The notes beneath the pieces are model-generated. The model searched no databases and had not been told where the DNA came from. It was given only the letters and a program-made list of their open reading frames with translations. 64,000 nucleotides of DNA, from assembly GCF_002252445.1 (NCBI RefSeq), contig NZ_NNRJ01000015.1, positions 186,001 to 250,000 of the forward strand, given 5' to 3'. Below, piece by piece: positions 53,871 through 61,038 of the stretch (position 1 is the stretch's first letter; each line of letters begins with the position of its first letter). This stretch comes from Brucella thiophenivorans. Lineage in GTDB: Bacteria > Pseudomonadota > Alphaproteobacteria > Rhizobiales > Rhizobiaceae. A program made the translations under genes and the position numbers.

Positions 53871-55001
53871 ATGCTTTATGTCCTGCCCGCCGTTCTCATT
53901 CTGTTTTCACTGGCCTTTGTCATAGTTGGGGCCATAGATGAACTGCGCCGCCATCTCTTATGGTGCGCGATCTGCTTTCTTTGCATCGGCGTTGCCATGC
54001 TTGCTCAGCTTGTGGATATACCGGCAGATGATGGTATCAACACACTGTTGACCACCGCAATCTATGTGGTTGGAACTTTGGCTGGCGGGCATGGTATTCT
54101 TCGCAGATCGGGCCGGGGTTTACCATTTTGGTTCGGCATCGTCAGTTTTGTTCTGATCGTCGGCGGCATTCTTTATTTCCTCTACGTACAACCTAATCTG
54201 ATCGGGCGAATTTACGTTGTGAATTTTGGCCTTGCCTGCATGATACTGGCTTTTGTCTGGTATGTGCGCGGGTTGGCCTATGGTTCCATCGCCGACAAAC
54301 TCATTTTGGGCATGCTGTTTTTGGTGGCAGTGCAGTTTTTTCCACGAACGCTGCTGACCGCACATTCTATTATTGGTGATGACACTGCAGTTGATTTTGC
54401 ATTCACACCCTTCTGGCAATGGACGGTTTTTTCAACCGCTGTGGCGGGCGTCATTGCCGGCCTCGTGCTTTTTGCGGCAGCCGGTGTTGATCGGTTCAGT
54501 GAATTGGCGCATGAACGTGATAGCGACCCGCTGACCGGGCTTTTAAACCGCCGCGGGCTGGAAACCCAGTTGAACGCGATGGAGCGTGGTCATTTCTCGG
54601 GTTGGGTCGTTGCGTGCGACATCGATTATTTCAAAACGATCAATGATATTTATGGACATGCGACGGGTGACGCTGTGCTTAAGGAATTTGCCGATATTCT
54701 CCGGTCCTATTCGACAGATCGTCATCTGACGGCGCGTATCGGGGGCGAGGAATTCGTTATCTGTCTTGATGATATGCCGACCGACGCTGCATTTGCGCTA
54801 GTCGAGAATATTCGGGAAAGCGTAAAGAAACGAGCCTTTTCCGGGCTTTCAAATGGGATGAATATTACATGTAGTTTCGGAGTGGTCAGGCTCAGTCATA
54901 AAGGGAATTTCTGGGAGGCCATGGAGCGTGCTGATAAAGTACTTTATGAGGCAAAAAAAGCTGGGCGAGATCGGACACAGTTTGAAGAGAGGGTCTGCTG
55001 A
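53871..55001 (+). CDS. membrane-bound diguanylate cyclase
   Basis: A 376-residue protein. Residues 1-205 form six or seven transmembrane helices of a sensor region I cannot name; residues 215-376 are a GGDEF domain that makes cyclic di-GMP from GTP. The active loop is GGEEF (291-295), with the metal Asp in VVACDIDYFKTIND and DPLTGLLNRR at the start of the domain. The inhibitory RxxD site five residues before the loop is missing, so product inhibition is not expected. Confidence 0.9.
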   Translation: MLYVLPAVLILFSLAFVIVGAIDELRRHLLWCAICFLCIGVAMLAQLVDIPADDGINTLLTTAIYVVGTLAGGHGILRRSGRGLPFWFGIVSFVLIVGGILYFLYVQPNLIGRIYVVNFGLACMILAFVWYVRGLAYGSIADKLILGMLFLVAVQFFPRTLLTAHSIIGDDTAVDFAFTPFWQWTVFSTAVAGVIAGLVLFAAAGVDRFSELAHERDSDPLTGLLNRRGLETQLNAMERGHFSGWVVACDIDYFKTINDIYGHATGDAVLKEFADILRSYSTDRHLTARIGGEEFVICLDDMPTDAAFALVENIRESVKKRAFSGLSNGMNITCSFGVVRLSHKGNFWEAMERADKVLYEAKKAGRDRTQFEERVC

Positions 55002-55128
55002 CCATCCCTGAGTTGGAGACCCGGAGGTCATTTGGGATAAATTTGCCGTGATGATCGCTGAGCGAACGTAAAAATGTGCTAGAGGCTTCTTTCTCTAATT
55101 TTTTGCCAAGTGAGTTGTTCGCAAGCCA

Positions 55129-55557
55129 ATGAAATTTTTATCCGTTCGAGTTCCTCATCCTGTTATTCATTTATTCTCGGTTATTACCATGTCAGTTGCG
55201 GTGTCTTTGAGTGCATCGGCCATAGCTATGACGGCCCTTGAAAAGGCACAGCTTGAAAAGCTTGATCCTGCAACCCGTCTTGAGCAGCGTTGCGATGTTG
55301 AGGCAATGGAACAGATCAGCCGGGATGAGAGAAAGTTTTCGGTCGACAAGGTGTTAGCCTATGCTTTTTCCGACCCCAAGGCTTCACAAAACACCATACG
55401 GGCAGATGGCGCTGCATTTCGCAGTCACGATCATTGGTATAAGCTCGCCTTTGTTTGCAAGACAGATGACGAGCATATCAATATTACGTCATTTGATTAT
55501 CAAATTGGCGACGAGGTTCCACGAAATCAGTGGGATAAGCATTACCTCGTACCGTAA
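55129..55557 (+). CDS. DUF930 family secreted protein
   Basis: A 142-residue exported protein. Signal peptide with HLFSVITMSVAVSLSASAIA, then the DUF930 domain: QLEKLDPATRLEQRCDVEAM, VDKVLAYAFSDPKAS, GAAFRSHDHWYKLAFVCKTD and YQIGDEVPRNQW. Two Cys (in EQRCDVEAM and AFVCKTD) could form a disulfide. The function of the family is not known. It is convergent with the MliC gene, from which it is separated only by a 105-bp repeat. Confidence 0.85.
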   Translation: MKFLSVRVPHPVIHLFSVITMSVAVSLSASAIAMTALEKAQLEKLDPATRLEQRCDVEAMEQISRDERKFSVDKVLAYAFSDPKASQNTIRADGAAFRSHDHWYKLAFVCKTDDEHINITSFDYQIGDEVPRNQWDKHYLVP

Positions 55558-55561
55558 TCAA

Positions 55562-55666
55562 TAGAGCTGTTCCTTTTCGAGCATAGTCATTGCAACCGCT
55601 CTATCACTGTAGTTTCACGCATGGTCCTATCCAAAACCGCTTCGCAACTTTGGTGCAAATGCCTTA
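55562..55666 (-). repeat. Bru-RS-like element, copy H, 105 bp
   Basis: Read on the minus strand it starts at 55666 with TAAGGCATTTGCACC, where TAA is the stop of the MliC gene, continues GTTGCGAAGCGGTTTTGG and GGACCATGCGTGAAAC, and ends GCTCTA at 55562. The length from TA to TA is 105, the same as the copy at 20674. It fills the whole space between two convergent genes. Confidence 0.8.
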
Positions 55667-56038
55667 TTGCTCACTATCATTGGCGCGGCAGGCTGAAAGC
55701 AATGTGATTTCTTTGGCTGAATCGTCAGCCTCAAGGTGAGTCAAAACGGCCTGCCCGTCTTTTTCATTCCAGCGATAGCTGTCCTGTTCGTCCATCGCGA
55801 CATATTTTTTGAGCGCATCGTGCCATTGCAGGACAACCATTTTGCCTTCTGCATTAATGACGGCAAAAGCTGGCTCTTCGCCTGCATGAATATAGGTGAC
55901 AGGAACGACGACGCCACGCTCGCAGATATAGTCTGTCCGAATGACCGAATCTCGGCTGATCGTTTGTGCCAGAGCGGGGTTTGCAGCGAGCGTGATTATA
56001 GCAAATATGGCGCCCGGACATGAAATTTTTAGCTTCAT
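55664..56038 (-). CDS. MliC-like C-type lysozyme inhibitor
   Basis: A 124-codon exported protein (signal peptide GAIFAIITLAANPALA). The MliC core is visible: a Cys in RTDYICERGVVVPVTY, AVINAEGKMVVLQW, SYRWNEKDGQAVLTH and a C-terminal Cys (LLSACRAN) for the conserved disulfide. Such proteins protect peptidoglycan from host lysozyme. AGAAGG stands before the start; the ATG at 56038 has the better spacing. The stop codon is supplied by the edge of a repeat. Confidence 0.75.
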   Translation of the reverse strand: MKLKISCPGAIFAIITLAANPALAQTISRDSVIRTDYICERGVVVPVTYIHAGEEPAFAVINAEGKMVVLQWHDALKKYVAMDEQDSYRWNEKDGQAVLTHLEADDSAKEITLLSACRANDSEQ

Positions 56039-56450
56039 AAACATCCTTCTTTCCATTGGCCGCATTCTGGTGTGAATTGCGTGTTGAGAATAAGTCCTAT
56101 CAGATTGAATTGCGCTTTAGAAAATATAAAAATTTTCAAAAATATAGGGAACCTAATTCTTGCTCACCCGTTCTTGATCTGCTGATCGTTAGATTGGCCG
56201 GGGCCCGGAGTAAATTTGCCCCCGCAATCCCAATCCGGGTCCCACTTTTTTAGACTGTCTCTCCATTGGTAAATTGATAATTCTTGCCCCTGAATTCAGG
56301 TATTCGAGAAGGCAGCTGGAAATTTATTTCCCATACTCGATCATGATAGCTTATAATTTTCGAAGTGCTTTCAAATAAGAGAAAGCTTACGGCATCCTGT
56401 GTGCAAAGACCTCTGATACTGTCAGGGCAATGAAACGCGGAGACTTGGTC
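56039..56450. other. 412-bp gap upstream of the sulfate transporter
   Basis: The only notable structure is at 56200-56249: GGGGCCCGG (56200-56208) can pair with CCGGGTCCC (56235-56243) with one G-T wobble, followed by ACTTTTTT, like an intrinsic terminator on the plus strand. What transcript it would end is unclear, as no gene precedes it on that strand closer than the DUF930 gene. The rest is AT-rich and should contain the promoter of the sulfate operon. Confidence 0.45.
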
Positions 56451-57479
56451 ATGAACATATCGAGATTTTCATTCACGCTTGCAGCTTTTGTGGCGACTGC
56501 AGCCCTTGCTGGAACGATCCAGGTCAGTCATGCCGATCAGACGCTGTTGAACGTGTCTTATGATCCGACGCGTGAGCTTTACAAGGATTATAACGCTGCC
56601 TTTGCAAAGCATTGGAAAGAGCAGACAGGGGAAAACCTGACTATCCGTGTTTCGCATGGTGGCTCGGGCAAGCAGGCACGTTCCGTCATTGATGGCGTTA
56701 AGGCCGATGTCGTGACGCTCGCATTGGAAAGCGATATTGACGCGATTGTCGAGCATTCTGGCAAGATCGATAAGGATTGGCGCCAGCGCCTGCCGCATAA
56801 TTCTTCTCCTTACACATCGACCATTGTCTTCCTCGTCCGCAAGGGCAACCCGAAGGGTCTCAAGGATTGGGGTGATTTGGTCAAAGACGGGGTTGAGGTC
56901 ATCACGCCAAATCCCAAAACCTCAGGTGGTGCACGCTGGAACTACCTTGCCGCATGGGCATGGGCGAACAAGGAATATGGCGGCGATGAAGCCAAGGTGA
57001 AGGAATATATCGGCGAACTTTTCCGCCATGTTCCGGTGCTGGATACTGGTGCGCGCGGCTCGACAACAACCTTCGTGCAGCGCCAGTTGGGTGATGTGTT
57101 GCTTGCATGGGAAAATGAAGCCTATCTTTCTATCGCAGAATTTGGCGATGATGCATTCGACATCGTCGTGCCGCCGCAATCCATTTTGGCAGAACCGCCC
57201 GTTGCGCTGGTTGATAAGAATGCTGATGACAACGGAACCCGTAAGGTTGCGGAAGCCTATCTCGAATATCTTTATTCACCGGAAGGTCAGGCCCTCGCAT
57301 CCAAACACTTCTACCGTCCATCTGAACCCGATGTCATTCCTGCTGACCAGAGGCGTGAGTTCCCGAAGCTTGATCTGGTAACGATTGACGATCCGATCTT
57401 CGGCGGTTGGGCCAAGGCACAGCCTTATCACTTTGGCGATGGCGGAACATTCGACCAGATTTACAAGCCGGCCAAATAA
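56451..57479 (+). CDS. sbp: sulfate ABC transporter substrate-binding protein
   Basis: A 342-residue periplasmic binding protein of the Sbp/CysP family. Signal peptide [19 protein letters not shown] precedes [32 protein letters not shown], and [17 protein letters not shown], the sulfate-binding signatures. It captures sulfate or thiosulfate for the CysT-CysW-CysA transporter encoded downstream. The ATG at 56451 has GGAGACTT upstream; an earlier in-frame ATG at 56430 is less likely. Confidence 0.93.
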   Translation: MNISRFSFTLAAFVATAALAGTIQVSHADQTLLNVSYDPTRELYKDYNAAFAKHWKEQTGENLTIRVSHGGSGKQARSVIDGVKADVVTLALESDIDAIVEHSGKIDKDWRQRLPHNSSPYTSTIVFLVRKGNPKGLKDWGDLVKDGVEVITPNPKTSGGARWNYLAAWAWANKEYGGDEAKVKEYIGELFRHVPVLDTGARGSTTTFVQRQLGDVLLAWENEAYLSIAEFGDDAFDIVVPPQSILAEPPVALVDKNADDNGTRKVAEAYLEYLYSPEGQALASKHFYRPSEPDVIPADQRREFPKLDLVTIDDPIFGGWAKAQPYHFGDGGTFDQIYKPAK

Positions 57480-57531
57480 GCGCTCACGGCTGTGATTACT
57501 GAGAAAGACCAATAAGAGGGAACAAATAACG

Positions 57532-58398
57532 ATGTCTTCGCACCCTGCACGGGTCAGAGCAGGGTGGCATTTCAGAAAACCGAGCGTTATTCCGGGCTTC
57601 GGACTGACGTTCGGTTTTAGTGTCGCCTATTTGACTCTTCTCATTCTCATTCCGCTTGCAGCCCTCGTGCTGCGCTCAACAGATGTGGGCTTTGCCGGTT
57701 TCTGGCGGATTATCACCGACGAACGCACCTTAAAAGCACTGGAAACCAGCTTTGGCACGGCTTTCATTGCCGCACTCGTCAATGTGGTTTTCGGTGTCAT
57801 TCTTGCATGGGTTTTAGTGCGTTATCGTTTTCCGGGGCGCAGATTCATAGATGCGATCGTTGATATTCCCTTTGCGCTTCCCACTGCCGTTGCTGGTATA
57901 GCGCTGGCCTCGATCTATGCACCCAATGGCTGGATTGGCAGTCTGCTTGCACCTTTCGATATTCGCATTGCTTTCACGCGTGCCGGCATTGTTGTGGCAT
58001 TGATTTTCATCGGCCTGCCTTTCGTGGTGCGCACGGTGCAGCCCATCATGGAAGAAATTAGCCGTGAGGTTGAGGAAGCGGCTGCGACCCTCGGCGCATC
58101 GCGTTTTCAGACCATCTGGCGAGTGTTGCTGCCGGGGCTGCAACCGGCAATTCTCACTGGCTTCGCGCTGGCTTTTGCGCGTGGCGTTGGCGAATATGGT
58201 TCCGTCATCTTTATTGCAGGCAATACGCCCTATGTATCGGAAATCGCTCCGCTGCTCATCGTGATCCGGTTGGAAGAATATGACTATGCCGGTGCAACGG
58301 CGCTGGCGACTGTGATGCTTGCACTGTCATTTGCGATGCTGCTGTTCATCAATCTGATCCAGTCGTGGTCAAGAAAGAGATATGGCTATGGCGAATGA
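57532..58398 (+). CDS. cysT: sulfate ABC transporter permease CysT
   Basis: A 288-residue inner-membrane permease with six helices. Family blocks: FSVAYLTLLILIPLAALV, PFALPTAVAGIALASIYAPN, EEAAATLGASRFQTIWRVLLP (the EAA loop that contacts the ATPase) and RGVGEYGSVIFIAGN. AGAGGG precedes the ATG. It overlaps cysW by 17 bases. Confidence 0.94.
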   Translation: MSSHPARVRAGWHFRKPSVIPGFGLTFGFSVAYLTLLILIPLAALVLRSTDVGFAGFWRIITDERTLKALETSFGTAFIAALVNVVFGVILAWVLVRYRFPGRRFIDAIVDIPFALPTAVAGIALASIYAPNGWIGSLLAPFDIRIAFTRAGIVVALIFIGLPFVVRTVQPIMEEISREVEEAAATLGASRFQTIWRVLLPGLQPAILTGFALAFARGVGEYGSVIFIAGNTPYVSEIAPLLIVIRLEEYDYAGATALATVMLALSFAMLLFINLIQSWSRKRYGYGE

Positions 58399-59251
58399 AA
58401 ATGTTTCTCCAATGCGCAGCGCTGTAAGTGAAAGCCTGCCGACGCGTATTATCTTGATCGGTATAGCGCTGATTTTTCTGCTGCTGTTTCTCATTTTGCC
58501 GGTGGTGGCTGTATTTGTCGAAGCCTTCCGCAAAGGTACGGGCGAATATCTGGCAGCATTGGCAGAGCCGGACGCATGGGCGGCCATCAGGCTAACATTG
58601 CTGGTGGCAGTCATATCGGTGCCAGTTAATCTGGTTTTTGGCATTGCTGCCGCATGGGCGATTGCCAAATATGAGTTCAAGGGCAAGGCGCTGCTGACAA
58701 CGCTGATTGATCTGCCTTTTTCGATCTCGCCAGTCATTTCGGGTCTAGTTTTCGTGCTGCTTTTTGCAAGCCACGGTTTGCTGGGACCATTGTTGGATCG
58801 CCACAATATCCAGATATTGTTTGCGGTTCCGGGCATTGTTTTGGCAACGCTCTTTGTAACGTTCCCCTTTGTGGCGCGTGAGCTTATTCCGCTCATGCAG
58901 GAACAGGGAAGTGGCGACGAAGAGGCGGCAATTTCCCTTGGAGCCAATGGCTGGCAGACTTTCCGCTATGTCACGCTTCCCAATATCAAATGGGGCCTTC
59001 TTTACGGCGTTCTGCTGTGTAATGCCCGTGCGATGGGCGAATTCGGTGCAGTTTCCGTGGTGTCGGGACATATTCGTGGCTTGACCAACACCATGCCACT
59101 ACATGTCGAAATCCTCTATAACGAGTATAATTTCGTCGCGGCTTTCGCAGTGGCTTCTTTGCTTGCTTTGCTTGCTATTGTCACTTTGGCGCTCAAGACA
59201 TTTCTGGAACTGCGTTATGGTGATGAACTGGCTGGCAGTAACGGGCATTAA
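58382..59251 (+). CDS. cysW: sulfate ABC transporter permease CysW
   Basis: A 289-residue permease, partner of CysT. Blocks: FLLLFLILPVVAVFVEAFRK, DLPFSISPVISGLVFVLLFA, EEAAISLGANGWQTFRYVTLP (EAA loop) and ARAMGEFGAVSVVSGHIRG. A second ATG at 58388 is equally possible as start. The TAA stop is the first triplet of a complete 103-bp repeat that separates it from cysA. Confidence 0.94.
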   Translation: MAMANENVSPMRSAVSESLPTRIILIGIALIFLLLFLILPVVAVFVEAFRKGTGEYLAALAEPDAWAAIRLTLLVAVISVPVNLVFGIAAAWAIAKYEFKGKALLTTLIDLPFSISPVISGLVFVLLFASHGLLGPLLDRHNIQILFAVPGIVLATLFVTFPFVARELIPLMQEQGSGDEEAAISLGANGWQTFRYVTLPNIKWGLLYGVLLCNARAMGEFGAVSVVSGHIRGLTNTMPLHVEILYNEYNFVAAFAVASLLALLAIVTLALKTFLELRYGDELAGSNGH

Positions 59252-59351
59252 GCGCATCCCGAAAAGTGTGAAACGGTTTTCGGATAAGATGCGCGTTAAA
59301 ATAAAAAAACAGGAGCGCCGATCTGATAAGATCAGATCGAAAAGCGCTCTA
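59249..59351 (+). repeat. Bru-RS-like element, copy D, complete 103 bp, inside the cys operon
   Basis: It runs from the TAA stop of cysW (TAAGCGCATCCCGAAAAGTG) to GCGCTCTA at 59344-59351. The second half contains the palindrome GATCTGATAAGATCAGATC. It is nearly identical to the copy at 26907-27009 and has the same length. Confidence 0.88.
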
Positions 59352-59426
59352 GAATTAGATTGTCTGAAAGAGAATAAGCCGCCCATGCTTTGGTTTGGCA
59401 TTCGGCGGTAGGGGAAAGGATCTGGA

Positions 59427-60518
59427 ATGGAAGTTCGTGTCGCCGGTGTGCGTAAAGAGTTTGCTCGCTTTCCGGCATTGCATAATGTGTCGCTGGATAT
59501 TCGTTCGAGTGAATTGATTGCTTTGCTTGGGCCATCAGGGTCAGGCAAGACAACATTGTTGCGTCTGATTGCCGGACTGGAACGTCCGACAGAAGGTGCA
59601 ATCTATTTCGGCGATGAGGATGCGTCGCATAAGAGCGTGCAGGAGCGCAATGTCGGCTTCGTATTTCAGCATTATGCGCTGTTTCGCCATATGACGGTTG
59701 CCGAGAATATCGGTTTTGGCCTCAAAGTTCGTCCCGGTAGCACACGTCCGGCATCCGCCGAGATCAGACGCCGTGCTCTTGAATTGCTTGATCTGGTGCA
59801 GTTGAAGGGCTTGGAAAATCGCTACCCGTCACAGCTGTCGGGCGGTCAGCGCCAGCGCGTCGCACTTGCACGCGCCATGGCGATTGAACCGAAAGTCCTG
59901 CTGTTGGACGAGCCTTTCGGCGCACTTGACGCGCAGGTGAGAAAAGAATTGCGCCGCTGGCTGCGCGAAATTCATGATCGCACCGGCCATACGACCGTTT
60001 TTGTCACGCATGATCAGGATGAAGCACTGGAATTGGCTGATCGTGTTGTGGTGATGAGCCAGGGCCGGATTGAGCAGATCGGCACCCCGGACGAGGTTTA
60101 TGACCAGCCTAACTCGCCATTTGTGTATGGCTTCATTGGTGAATCAAGCACCCTTCCTGTGCGGATCGAAGGCGGTGAAATCTGGCTTGCTGATCGCAAT
60201 ATCGGTTTGACTACTGAGGGTGCTGCTGATGGAGAAGCCGAGCTTTTCTTTCGTCCGCATGATGTCGAACTGCTTGATGGCTGTGGTGGCTGCATTGCGG
60301 GTACGGTCGTTGCCAGCCGCAGATCGGGCGGCAAACGTCGCGTTGAGCTTGAAATTGGCGGTTCACGTGAGCGCGTCGAGATCGAGATTCCAGCTGAACA
60401 TCCCGCGTCTGAAAAGAGCCGTATTGCTTTTCGCCCCCGCTATTGGCGGGTTTTTGGAAGTGATCACGCATCGAATACAACTGAAAAAGCGCCAGTTTTG
60501 GCTGAAGTTCATTCCTGA
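59427..60518 (+). CDS. cysA: sulfate ABC transporter ATP-binding protein CysA
   Basis: A 363-residue ATPase with Walker [11 protein letters not shown]-loop [13 protein letters not shown], signature [16 protein letters not shown], Walker [12 protein letters not shown] and, after about residue 240, a TOBE-type regulatory domain. It energises sulfate uptake through CysT and CysW. The start has AGGGGAAAGG upstream. It is separated from cysW by 175 bases that include an inserted repeat, so its expression may differ from that of the permease genes. Confidence 0.94.
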   Translation: MEVRVAGVRKEFARFPALHNVSLDIRSSELIALLGPSGSGKTTLLRLIAGLERPTEGAIYFGDEDASHKSVQERNVGFVFQHYALFRHMTVAENIGFGLKVRPGSTRPASAEIRRRALELLDLVQLKGLENRYPSQLSGGQRQRVALARAMAIEPKVLLLDEPFGALDAQVRKELRRWLREIHDRTGHTTVFVTHDQDEALELADRVVVMSQGRIEQIGTPDEVYDQPNSPFVYGFIGESSTLPVRIEGGEIWLADRNIGLTTEGAADGEAELFFRPHDVELLDGCGGCIAGTVVASRRSGGKRRVELEIGGSRERVEIEIPAEHPASEKSRIAFRPRYWRVFGSDHASNTTEKAPVLAEVHS

Positions 60519-60549
60519 ATTATACTGACTGCGATAAAATTTATTATGA

Positions 60550-60576
60550 GACATCCGCATGTGCGGGTGTCTTTTT
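60550..60576 (+). terminator. terminator of the sulfate transporter operon
   Basis: GACATCCGCA (60550-60559) pairs with TGCGGGTGTC (60562-60571) with one G-T wobble and is followed by TTTTT. Confidence 0.8.
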
Positions 60577-60614
60577 CAATTAAGACCTAAGCTGCATTTT
60601 CGAAATCTATTACT

Positions 60615-60690
60615 TAGTGGATTGAATTTGACGTTTGAATCCCAACTGCCAAGAATGCTATTTCAAACGTCAAATTCGGAAAATCCACTA
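60615..60690. repeat. palindromic element 1 (76 bp), TAGTGG ends
   Basis: TAGTGGATT (60615-60623) is complementary to AATCCACTA (60682-60690), and AATTTGACGTTTGAA (60625-60639) to TTCAAACGTCAAATT (60662-60676); the loop is 22 bases. It would fold into one long hairpin. Confidence 0.85.
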
Positions 60691-60705
60691 GATTCATTAA
60701 CTTGC

Positions 60706-60779
60706 TAGTGGCCTTCTTGATTCCGACATTTGCTCGACGCTTGTAACTTAGGGATGCAAATGTCGGAATCAGACCACTA
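60706..60779. repeat. palindromic element 2 (74 bp), TAGTGG ends
   Basis: TAGTGG (60706-60711) is complementary to CCACTA (60774-60779), and TGATTCCGACATTTGC (60718-60733) to GCAAATGTCGGAATCA (60756-60771); the loop is again 22 bases. The stem differs from element 1 at about six of 17 positions but stays fully paired. A further AGTGGT follows directly (60781-60786), forming ACCACT-AG-AGTGGT. Confidence 0.85.
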
Positions 60780-61038
60780 GAGTGGTATTATTCTAATTTT
60801 CAGTATGTTAGGCTGACTAAAGCCGCATATTTCATAACGCGAAATTAATGTTGGGAAAGATTTGTGCGTTGCGATTTAAACGGTTTGAATATCAGCACAG
60901 CACGTCGTCGCATTTTGGCCAAACGATACCGACATTCAGGGAACCGAATAAGAATACTGTCGTTTTACTGAATTGAACTACATGTAATATCCACCCGCCG
61001 CATTCCACTCATTTCCTTCGGAAAGGCTGTTAAGGCAC

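Larger units (their letters stand above)
60519..61038. other. 520-bp gap between cysA and the glucan synthase gene
   Basis: It holds the cysA terminator (60550-60576), two palindromic elements in tandem (60615-60690 and 60706-60779), and about 250 bases of AT-rich sequence that should carry the promoter of the glucan synthase gene. I see no ORF worth calling. Confidence 0.6.

Noticed and set aside
56196-56250. Possible tRNA fragment or attachment site
   Set aside because: The GC-rich stretch looked like part of a tRNA at first, but there is no proper T-arm (GTTCRANNC) or CCA end and no integrase nearby.
56056-56253. 65-codon plus-strand ORF upstream of the sulfate transporter
   Set aside because: It overlaps a GC-rich hairpin with a T run, lacks a ribosome binding site and has no plausible domain.
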